Below the pieces are notes generated by a model. It was not told the DNA's origin, did no database searches, and worked only from the letters and a program-made list of their open reading frames with translations. The position numbers were made by a program, and so were the translations under genes. From NCBI GenBank assembly GCA_029168955.1, contig JAPDOI010001814.1, positions 62,001-126,000 on the forward strand: a stretch of 64,000 nucleotides of DNA, in the 5' to 3' direction. This stretch comes from Aplectana chamaeleonis. Lineage: Eukaryota > Nematoda > Chromadorea > Rhabditida > Cosmocercidae. Of the stretch, positions 21,601 to 33,600 are shown piece by piece (the stretch's first letter is position 1; each line of letters opens with the position of its first letter).

Positions 21601-24600
21601 CGCGATATCCATGCCGTCATTGTGGATTGTCGGCACAACATGCGAGCATCCAGTGCGGTGGTTGCCTTGGCTGGGTACACCTCAAGTATTCGGGGTTAAC
21701 TAGCTATAATGATTACACTGATGCCTATTGTTGTATGTCTTGTATTAATTTACCTTCTACGGTTCCTCTTCATAGTCTCAACATTTTTCAACTCAATATT
21801 AATGGCTTGCGTGCCAAACTTATGGAACTTACATTGTACATTGAACGCTCACAACCTGATGTCATCCTCCTACAGGAGACCAAACTTAGCGTGTCCTCCC
21901 CTTCTCAGCCCCGCCTCCCCGGCTATACATCATACCATATTCCCCGTACATCACATGGCGGTGGCGTGTCGACTTTTGTGAAATCATCTATTCCCTCTCA
22001 TCTTATTGCACTCCCTAATGATAATGTTGTTGAATGTATAGGAGTTCATATTGTACTGCAAAGTTGTCCCCTAGACATTATCAATGTTTACATTTCCCCA
22101 TCCACTTCTTGTCCCAATTCATTTGACCCCACTCCATATCTATATGATGTATATGCAATCCTCTCATCTTCATCTGTTGTCGTGGCTGGTGACTTTATTG
22201 CTCATTCCGCCTCCTGGTTCTCCTCCCTAGATCCCGATGACAGAGGAGAACTACTTGAGCTTTTTGCGGATGATTGTGACCTGATACCTATAAACGAGGA
22301 CTCTCCTACTCGTCTCCCGTCGGCGGGCAGACCCTCCTCATCGGATGTCACGTTTGTTTCCTCTTCTCTTGTCATGTCTTGCAGCTGGTCCACATCTGTG
22401 GCAATGGGCAGTGATCATGTACCTATTTGCACATCATTGGATCTTTCTCTCAATAGTCAGCTTGCACCTTTTTCTGGTTCCCGTAGCAAATGTTACACTA
22501 ATTATCTTAAGGCTAACTGGGTCCTGTTTAAAGAGGTGTTACTCAGCCGGGTAGCCAACTATCCGCTAGCTGGCTCGGTACATGAAAAGGAGAAATTCGT
22601 CGTCGACACCATATGCAATGCCTCCAGAACAGCCATCCCGACCGGTCGCGTTAGAACGTTCCACCCTAACGTACCAAAGGAAGCCCTGGAGCTTATCACT
22701 CAACGGGACGACCGACGCAGAAGTGACCCCTCTGATCCGTGCATTTCTCAATTATCCGAGGAGATCTCCAAAGTGCTGAATGATCACAAGCAGAAACGCT
22801 GGAGAGAGTACACCGAATCCATCAACTTTGCGACTGATAGCAAACAGGCGTGGTGCATCCTCAAACGACTATCTGGAAAGAAGATTGCACCTGCGCGCAA
22901 CATGCTTGAATTCCCCTCGGGCAGATTTGAATTCGGATATAAGGCTGCCTGCCAGCTTGGAAAACTCTATGCTTCTGCCTCTTCACGACGTGATAAGCAA
23001 CACAGATGCACCTTGCGTGCGATCAGGAAACTCAGTCGCCAGGACGTACCTGCTATTACTGCTCCTACTGTCACTGCCATTATCAATTCAATGAAGAACT
23101 CAAAGGCAGAGGGACCTGACGGCATCTCAGCCGTTCACTTGAAGCATTTGCCGGAACAATATGCCGAGTTACTCAGTGATCTTATTTATTCGTCGTTTAG
23201 TAGTGGTATTATACCTGCTCGTTGGAAACAAGCTCTTGTTCTCCCCATCCCCAAGCCTGGCAAACCAGAGGATAAAGCCACGTCACATCGTCCCATATCC
23301 CTATTATCCCCCATCGCTAAGCTGGCGGAAAAAATTATAAATCCGCATTTCCAAGGCGCACTACAGCAGAACGTCCATCAGCATGGCTTCAAAAAGGCGC
23401 ACTCCACCATCACCGCACTAACGTCAATTACTGAACACATCATCGCCGGTTTCAATAGTATAGCTCCCGCCGGCAGAAGTCTGGTCGTAGCAGTCGATCT
23501 GACTTCCGCTTTCGACAATGTCAGCACTTCATTGTTGTCAAAATCGGTTCTGGACTGTAATATGCCCGACTGGTGTAAACGATGGACTGACAACTTCGTC
23601 AAGAACCGCTCCATACGTGTGAAGTTCGACGGACACTTGTCGAAGTCGGTCCCCCTGAAGGCAGGCGTTCCTCAAGGTGGAGTATTGTCACCAAGCCTAT
23701 TCTCTCTGTATCTATCCTATATTCCGAAGCCGCCACCCAACATCCGTCTATGTCTGTATGCTGATGACATCACAATTGTATGTACAGACCCTGTTATCGA
23801 CCGTGCCACTGCGGAGATGAACAAATACCTCTGCAACCTGGCCAAATTTCTCGAATCGAAGCAGCTAAAGGTCTCTCCTTCAAAATCTAGCGTTACTCTG
23901 TGCACTACTGCAACGGCTGAGCATCAACTGCATCCCGGGGTTTTCTGGGAAGGTAATCGGCTGCCCCTGTCTAAGCACCCTCGGCTACTTGGAGTCTTCC
24001 TAGACCCCTCACTGCGCTTTCACGAGAACACGCGCATCCGAGTCGCAACTGCTAACACGAGAAATAACATCCTCCGTGCTTTGGCGGGCACCACTTGGGG
24101 TAGCACAAAGGAAGTTCTACGCACAACGTATAAGGCCATGATACAGCCTACTCTGGAGTATGGAGCTCCGATATGGACTAGACACCTGTCGGATGCCTCT
24201 TGGAGCAAGCTTCAACGCGTACAAAATACTGCTCTACGTGTCATCACTGGCTGCCCAAAGTCTACACCTATATCCCATCTTCATCAAGAATGTGCCGTAC
24301 TTCCTGTCAAACAGCACTGCCAACTGCAGTCACAACAGTTTCACATTGGCATAGTCAAGATTGCCGAACATCCCAACTACCCACTCCTGTCATCTGATCC
24401 TCATCCCCGTAATATTCGCACACCGCTCCATACTGCTATTTCTACATTGGATCGTCAAAGATGGGCTACCTCTGAGCTCACAAGGAAGAGGCTGCAGCAA
24501 ATTGAACACACCAGATTCGTGTCTGAATACCTGTCCTGTACCCTTCCCAATCCCATCCTTGGTACTGTGCCTCCTACGGTCGATGACAGCGAGAAGACTC

Positions 24601-27600
24601 TGCCCAGACGCCGCGGTCACTCTTCGTACCTCAAAGCCTACGCACATAGGATCGACGAGTCGGTCCCAGATCAATGTCCTGACTGTCATATTGCTGGTCA
24701 TGATTCACTACATTTATTTTCATGCTCTGCCAGACCTACTTCTCTGTCTGCTCGTGATATGTGGAACAAGCCGTGTGATGTGGCCACTATACATGGGCAT
24801 TCGACCCGAGTTTTCGAATGAATGAATAATTCGAATACGGCCATTTCAAAAATTCCGAATAAATGAATACATTCGAATAATGCCTTTTAAAAAATCCCGA
24901 ATAAATGAATACATTCGAATAATACCTTTTAAAAAATCCCGAATAAATGAATATATTCGAATAAGGCGTTTTCAAAATTCCCGAATAAATGAATATATTC
25001 GAATAAGGCGTTTTCAAAAATCCCGAATAAATGATTACATTCGAATAATACCTTTTAAAAATTCCCGAATAAATGAATACATTCGAATAATGCCTTTCAA
25101 AAAATCCCGAATAAATGAATACATTCGAATAAAGCCTTTTCAAAATTTCCGAATGAATGAATACATTCGAATAAGGCGTTTTCGAAATTCCCGAATAAAT
25201 GAATATATTCGAAAAGTCGACCAACTATTCGAATATTCGAATCCTATTCGAATATTCGAAGAATATTCGACATTTCGAAATCAAGGTCAATATCACCCCG
25301 GAACTTCGACTTCCGAAGAAACTAGGAGACTGTTTTTATCGTGAACTACCTTCAAGACGGGGAACACTAACAAGGAAACTACTATTAGCCAAATTGGCAG
25401 TCCCACATAAACCGTACTTTTCTAGAACCACTTTGAATGTAGGGCCCGAATATGCCCTTCACAGCTGCCTACTCAGAAAAATAAAAACAAGTTACTTGTA
25501 ATATAAATGTAACTTACTTGAATGTCTCAAGTAACTTACATTTATATTACATGTAACATACATTTATATTACATGTAACTTAAATATATTTTACATGTAA
25601 GTTACACTTTTGTTACATGTCACCTACATTTGAATTTTCACTATGGGTGGCCATCACGTGACGCAGACGACACGCGACGCAGAGGGCGCGGTCCCAGACC
25701 ACACACTACACAAAAATGCTGTGCTAGGATTCCCCTGATGGTGTGGCGTCAACTCAGAAAAATGAAAACAAGTTACTTGCAACATAAAAGGCCGAAAACA
25801 AGTTACTTGTAACATATCTGAGCTGATGTAAGTTACTTGCGACTTGTCTCATGTCATGTAACTTACATGTAACCTATCGGCGGGATACTGCGTGTGGTCC
25901 GCCTCTGATATGTTACATGTATCTCAAATGATCTAAGATAAGTCGCAAGTAACTCACATCGGCTCAGATATGTTACAAGTAACTTGTTTTCGTTTTCTGA
26001 TAGAACACTGCGTGCAGTGCGCCTCCGATAATTTACATGTAACTTAAATGGCACAATATAAGTCGCAAGTAACTTAAATCGTCCGAGAAGATGTTTCCAA
26101 GGGGGATGTACGATGTACTCGCGGAGTCAGTTTGGCGACTGGCGTTGCTGTTGATTCTTTTGCCCAGGTTTGATGTACTTGACCCCACATCAGCAGTGAA
26201 AGCCCCGCACAGCATTTTTTGCTTAGTGTGTGGTCTGAGACGCGCCCTCTGTGTCGCGTGTTGTCCGCGTCACGTGATGGCCACCCATAGTGAGAATATA
26301 AATGTAGGTCATATGTAACATGAGCGTAACCTACATCCAATATAAATTTAAGTTACATGTAATATAAATGTATGTTACATGTAATATAAATGTAAGCTAC
26401 TTGAGACATTCAAGTCAGTTACATTTAAATAACAAGTAACTTGTTTTGATTTTTCTGAGAAGTAGCTCAAACTTGGGTAATTGAATCAACAACAACGCCA
26501 GTCGTAAGCCTGACCCCGCGAGTGCGTCATACATCAACCTTGGAAATATCTTTTGGCCAATTTAAGTTACAGTACCGCGCAGATTTTTTGCAAATAAAGC
26601 GTTTTGCGGCGTTTTTGCGCTCACAAAGTGCCGCATCGCCATAACGTGCTTCAAAGTGGTCCAATTCCCATTCCGAAGTCATTTCTGGATTGCTTTCATT
26701 CAGTCCTATACGGTAGTGTACAAAATAAAATATTCAACTCTACAAAAGCATCAAAAAATGCATATTTGCACCACAAAATCCCTCGTTATGAACTGATCAG
26801 ACGGTCATGACAGCAGAAATTTCTCATGTTTTGACCAACGGTCAATCTAAATTTCAGAAGGAAATACACATTTTTCGATAGGATACCGGAGTCGAAAAGA
26901 CTTTCTACACATACCATTACATTCGCCTCACTGAGAGGAACACGAAAACTACCTGAAAAACTCATTTCGTCAGTTTCGAAGGGAGATATAGCGATGCGGC
27001 GCTTTGTAAGCGCAAAAAACGCCGCAAAACGCTTTTTTTGCAAAAAATATGCTCGGTACTGTACTTGCGACTTATATTGTGCCATTTAAGTTACATGCAA
27101 CATAACGGAGGCGCACTGCACGCAGGATCCTCTCGGAAATCGAGAACAAGTTACTTGTAACATATCTAAGCTGATGTAAGTTACTTGCGACTTATCTCAA
27201 GTCATTTAAGTTACATGTAACATATCGGAGGCGTACCGCACGCAGTATCCCGCCGATATGTTACATGTAACTTAAATGACCTGAGATAAGTCGCAAGTAA
27301 CTTACATCGGCTCAGATATGTTACAAGTAACTTGTTTTCGGCCTTTTATGTTACAAGTAACTTGTTTTCATTTTTCTGAGTAGTCACTCTGAAAAAAATC
27401 GTAATAGGCATTCTTCCGTTTCGCATACCTATTGTACCATCCAAAAACGCATACTGATCTTTCGAGATGCTGAAAACGGTCAATCGTGTTCAGCGCACAA
27501 AACAACCCCCTGGACAAAGCGTGGGCAAGAGCACCTTTTCCAGAGCTTCCACGAAGTGATACCATTTCCCACATGTACCAATTTTCGGTTGAGCGTTAAC

Positions 27601-30600
27601 CTAAACCAAGTAGGGCTTCAGAAAGCGTTGCAGAAAAACATTCCAGATTTGACCTAAAATTCCCCTAGAGGTGGTGATGGTGGGGGGGGGGTTGTTTGGG
27701 GTGCTGATCACGAAGCTGAGGTTTCTTTGTCGATTGTCGACTAAATTCGTTTGAAGCTTCTCATCGGGAGGGAAATTTGATGGCAAAATGCGACATTTGA
27801 CGTTTCCCGGAGCGCTACGATGTTGTTCAAATTGTTTCTTTGAGGGTTATTTGTAGTGATCAACGCGTATCTGATGCAGTATATCGATTTTTTGACAGCT
27901 TGCGGTAGATTACGGTGGGTATTAGAGTGTTTCACCGAATAAAATCGATTTTTCAATTAACTCTTATATTTTCTCAGAGACGAGATGGTTTTAACAGCCC
28001 TTGGTATCGAACATTACGTGAGGAGCAAGGTTTCCATAATTGATGGAAAAGTGACTTTCTGTCCAATCACAGAATTGCTATAACCATTTATTCGATTATT
28101 CGAATATTCGAATAAAAACTTAATTAATTGGCTGTGGCATGTTAACGAATAGACGAAACCCCACGTTTTCATCAAATATGAGAACCTTTCACCTAACCTA
28201 ATGCGTGATAAAAAGCGCTGTTGAAACCATTCCGACCATGACGAGAAAACTAGATTTATTCGGGAAAGTCGATATTATTCGTTTGATATACTCTAGTGGG
28301 TATGCGGTAGTTTGGTTAGTCTCGGATTTGACTCAAAATTACTATGCGGAGGTAATTCGGGGTGCTGAATGCGAATTCCATGCCGATGGTGGTTGAGAGA
28401 TCGCCGCGACGAACACACGTGGCACGCACGCAAGCGAGGAGGTAATGATAGTCATGAACATCGATCAAGTGATATCACGTTAGATCGCTGCGTCGCGGCT
28501 ATCTCTCGCCCAGTGATCGACGATACACATATTGCCCCAAAGCAAATTATTCGAAAAGGTGATGAGCATCAAGATAGCAGAGTATTCGAAAAGAAGAGGA
28601 GAAAAAGCGCGGCGAGAGAAATTTCTGCAGAATGTGAGTTTGAGTTGCATAACTTGTCTTCGCTTCTCATGTTTAATTCTTATATTTGCGTTTCGTATAT
28701 GTGTATACAGAATCAATTACGAAATTCAAAGAAAGGAGACCAGTGACGGAGGGGTTGAAAATCGGAGGAGATTGGCTTAACTAGCTCCCACAATGGGGGA
28801 CAGGGGCAGCCACACTTTCGTGGATACCCTCTATCCACCATTACGGCGGCGACGGCCTAAAATAATGGGAGCAGGAGAACACACTATTGATTTCGCGGAG
28901 GCGGCCCAGCGCCAATGGGCGACGGCTACTCAGAAAAATGAAAACAAGTTACTTGTAACATAAAAACCCGAAAACAAGTTACTTGTAACATATCTGAGCC
29001 GATGTAAGTTACTTGCGACTTTTATTGTGCCATTTAAGTTACATGTAACATATTGGAAGTGAATTGCCAGCGGTTTCCTGTCGATATGTTGCATGTAACT
29101 TAAATGAGAAAACCTAAACAGGCAGCAGTGACTGTTTATCCATACGTGTTCCATCTCATTTTTTTGCCAGTAGAAATGCTCTGCGAGTTTCAACAAGTTT
29201 CAACTTGCCAACTTCCTGCGTATTCAGTGCTAAAAACGATGGGATAAACGGTCGCTGCTGCCTGTTTTTGAGGCCCCAACTTAAATGGCTTGAGATAAGT
29301 CGCAGGTAACTTACATCAGTTTAGATATGTTACAAGTAACTTGTTTTCGATTTCTGAGAGGATACTGGGTGCAGTGCGCCTCCGATATGTTCCATGTAAC
29401 TCAAACGGCACAATATAAGTCGCAAGTAACTTAAATCGACCAAGAAGATGTTTCCAAGGGAAATGTACAACGCACTCGCGGGGTCAGGCTTACGACTGGC
29501 GTTGATGTTGGTTCAACTACCCTAGTTTGAGGTACTTGGCCCCACACCAGCATGGGAGGCCCTGCACAGCATTTTTTCGCGTAGTTTGTGGTCTGGAACA
29601 CGCTCTCTGCGTCGCGTGTCGTCTGCGTCACGTTATGGCCTTCATAATGAAAATATAAATGTAAGTTACATGTAACATAATTGTAACTTACATGTAATAT
29701 AAATTTAAGTTGCACGTAACATAAATGTATGTTACATGTAATATAAATGTAAGTTACTTGAGACATTCAAGTAAGTTACAGTTATATTACAAGTAACTTG
29801 TTTTGATTTTTCTGAGTACCAGTCCAGCCTGTTGCGGCAACTTCGGATAGCACCGCCCCTAATCAATATGCGTTGGTGATTGTGTACAGCGCGCGACGGG
29901 AGACCTGCACACAAGAACGAACAGCGGAAATGTTACTCACAAAAATGGATAGCTCAATTTGCGAAAAGATTCTTTGAAGGGTTTCTGTTTCAAAGGAAAT
30001 AGGTCTTGTCTAATTCGAATGTGAGGCACTTTTCTCCGAATATTCGAATGAATCCGAAATTTAAATTTTCGAATAAATCGAATATTCGAATAAATCCAAA
30101 TTTTAAATTCTCGAATAAATCGAATATTCGAATAAATCGAAAATTGAAATTCTCGAATAAATCGAATATTCGAATAAATCCAAAATTGAAATTCCCGAGT
30201 AAATCGAATATTCGAATAAATCCAAAATTGAAATTCCCGAATAAATCGAATATTCGAATAAATCCAAAATTTAAATTTTCGAATAAATCGAATATTCGAA
30301 TAAATCCGAAAATTCAATTCTCGAATAAATCGAATATTCGAATAAATCCAAAATTTCAATCCTCGAATAAATCGAATATTCGAATAAATCCAAATTTTAA
30401 ATTCCCGAATAAATCGAATATTCGAATAAACCCCAAAATTGAAATTCCCGAATGAATCGAATATTCGAATACTCGAATATTCGAATTATTCGAATATTAT
30501 TCGAATAATTATTCGATTCGGTCCCAAGTCTAGTGGCCACCTTTCTACGCCTATGAGAAGAAACTTCGATGTGGCTGATAAGAAGAAGAAGAAGACATAC

Positions 30601-33600
30601 GAGCTTGTACTGCCACACCCTTGGGGGTGTGGCGGTTTGGAGTGGTTAGGTTGGAATTCGCATAAAAGAATGGGAGGGGGAGGGCGGAGAAAGATTCCGC
30701 ACCCACGTCAAAAATTTGATCCACGCGGAGTTTCAACCCTTTGGAGAAATTCGGAAAACGTTTGGCACACGTATCAAACTTTGTAAAAATATCCCGATTG
30801 TGAAAAGTTTTGATGTGGATGCGAACTTTTTTGGACAGCCCTCTCAGTATGTACGGTTATTTATGCCAAATACATTTTTGCTCTCCAAAGTTCCGAGGAA
30901 GTAGTCCCCAAGCATTTCTCGGAAGCTTCTACTTACGTCATTTTGTTGTATAAGTATGCGTTAACTAAATCGGCTTTTGAGTGTCGTATGTACAGTCGCA
31001 CTTGCGATGAACTGAACTCGGTATCAAATTCGCTTTTGTGCAAAGGTTTCCCCGATTCTGGGCCAGGGGTTGGAACCCCGAATTATGAGAAATTTAGAAC
31101 GTATCCGAGAAATTCGCCCACCCGGGGCTTCAATCCATAGCACAAAATCGAGGTATTTTTTGATTCAAGAAAGATTTGCTATTTACCCAAAAACGTTAAA
31201 TATGCAATTGCAGAACGCGACTGGCATAGACATTAAAGGTAGGAGGAAACGCGCTCCAGCGCCAAAATATCATTCGCTCCCGAAGCTCCGTAACTGTACT
31301 CCAGGAGATCTATGTTCGGAGTTTTGAAGGCTAAATTGGACAGCAGGTATCCTCTAATTGCTTAGTAGCAAGCACTTCCGGCCATGAAACCTTTTGTGCA
31401 AAGGCTCCTTACTTCAGAAACCATTGCCTTTACGCAAATAGTTCAAGTAGCTGTCCACTTAAGCCTTCGGAACTGCGGTCACAGATCTCCCATAATATGT
31501 CAGAGCATTTGCCCGTTAGGGACGTCTACAGCTTACGTTCGATAGCTGTAGTGGATTGCCACTACAGTGATAACATGATATAGAATGTTGTTTATTCCAG
31601 ACCGTATTTAAGCGGTCTGGTATACAAGATAAAGTCATTCTTGCCTCAACGTGTCCACAGACACATCAAGACCCGCGTGGCAGCCCAAGAATCACTACAA
31701 TAGCAGTCGGATGATCTCCAGTGAGTACCAGAGGAAATTAGAGTAACACCTCATTTCATTTCCCCTTGTTTTCTGGCGACGATGTTGCAGTTTCTAGCAA
31801 GACAACGAGAAAGTTTACGTGAGCAGGTGTGAGGTCGGCTTCTTTGCTCGGCAATAACTATCTTGTCCAGAGTGGATAGTCTACAGTCCTGATATCAACA
31901 AAATGAAGAATCTTTGGGATATTTTAGCTCTTCGGGTCTGAGCCAATGGCCGGAGATTTCTCTCGATTTCTGCGCTCCAACAGGCAATAACCGAGAAATG
32001 AAGCAAGATCGACTTGCAAGGGCAGATCAGTTAGGTTGAAAGTATACGAAATCGAGTATTTGTTGCAGTAAAGGTGCGAGGAAGGCCTATCAACCATTAG
32101 ATTTGTGATCACACAGTTTTATCGGACGAGAAATTCGATTTAGCCCCGGGGTGTCCTATCTTTTTGACACGGGATTTAAATTATAAATTTATTCTAGAAA
32201 AGCGCAGAAACATTCAATCTAACCCAAAGAGGTATACGGGGGTTCTTTTACGTTCTGATCTTAGTAGTATTGGCGAAAAAGATCTACTCTGCTTATCTGG
32301 GTCAAATTCCGGTCCGCAATTGCGTCTCGACACGCTTTGCGGCCGCGCGCTTTCAAGTCGGAAGAGTTTCCAGCGCCGCAGCTGCCGATCTGTTGACTCT
32401 AGGTGGGTTTTAGAAACTGGAAACTGAACAAAATTGAAGAGGAATGGAGGAAAAAGCCATATCGAGTTGGCTTTGGAGCTGGAAACTCGATTGACTCGAG
32501 CGCGTGCGGCCGCAAGGCGTGTCGAGATGCAATTGCGGACCGGAATTTGACCCAGATAAGCACAGTATCTTGCTCAACAAACACGAGACCGACAATTTCA
32601 GGGGTGTCCTTTATTTATGATAAGCAGCGTATAGGCGACTCGTAAAAAGGTGAGCTCAAGTTATGTAGTTTCCACTATAGATGTACTCGGCGAAATTTTC
32701 GAAAATTTTCCGTTCCTTCGAAAACTTGTGGGAAGAAAATTTCTGAATTTCGTGCGTTAGATATGGTTTCAAACGGAATTTCCCGATCTTTGTTCATTCG
32801 AGAAATTTTTGAATGATATTTTTTTTCGATTTTGGTTCGTTCGAAATTGTTTGGAACGAAGTTTACTTTCAATTTCAATTCGCTCGATTTTTCTTTTCGA
32901 GTTGATATTTTTTTGATTCTGTGTTCTAATTTACGTAAATATGTGAAAAAAACGTGCAGCGATATTTCTCTTCCCCATTATCTTTGAGTTGGTAGTCATC
33001 AGCCCATTTTTTTCACTAGGTCGTCAAAGAGGGGAATATTTCTTCAGTGCTGCCACCTGTTGCTAGTGCTGTATGTGTGCATCAGACATATTTAAGAGGA
33101 CATCGGACTCTTCTCAACTTTTGTTCAACAACGTGAAGGATGCATTCGACAACGAAGCACTGATTGTTGCTGCTATAGCGGTTGTTCTATTCGCCGTCGA
33201 TCGTTTTATCTCAATTCTTTGTTGTAAGAGTACATTTGGATTTAGATGGCATAAGGTCATCTCATCCTCAATGGTTTAGGCGAAAACCAAGGACGAAGTC
33301 GAAAAGACCTTAGATTGTGGATTAGTTAAAGGACATGCTTATGCTGTGACAGCCGTGAAATATGTAGAATTAGACGCGAAGACAGATGGGCCCAGGTATC
33401 TTCAGCTTTTTATGTTAGTGTTATCTGCTGTAATTCTCACTCTTTCAAGAATAGGAAGTAGATACGGTGTGCACATCACGTGAGTCGTGTTTCCACGTGC
33501 ACAAATATTACTTGAAATCAGAGTTCCACTTATAGGTCTCTAGTGAATTGACGAGGCCCGACCACTGCGGCGGGCTGTGCAGCTTTTGCGACACCACTGG

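Larger units (their letters stand above)
31237..32640 (-). repeat. Repeat X copy B (inverted relative to copy A, about 11 kb away)
   Basis: Reverse complement matches 20910-20457 and 16122-15905 in order. Copy B has no LINE at GGGGTGTC (32148-32155) but carries a solo LTR (31547-31699), an unexplained extra segment at about 31330-31490 and a MITE (32287-32565), none of which is in copy A. The open frames in this stretch are not conserved between the copies. Confidence 0.85.

Noticed and set aside
24787..25344. 145- and 154-codon frames reading [18 protein letters not shown] repeats
   Set aside because: Direct translation of the 42-bp satellite; the same happens at 29937-30455.
30575..30600. 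AAGAAGAAGAAG tract as a LINE 1-family tail
   Set aside because: Upstream sequence does not match the LINE C-terminal domain.
33073..33279. Transmembrane protein read from [15 protein letters not shown]
   Set aside because: The hydrophobic run is created by reading through the donor at 33181; AAIA joins to AKTKDE of the next calpain exon.
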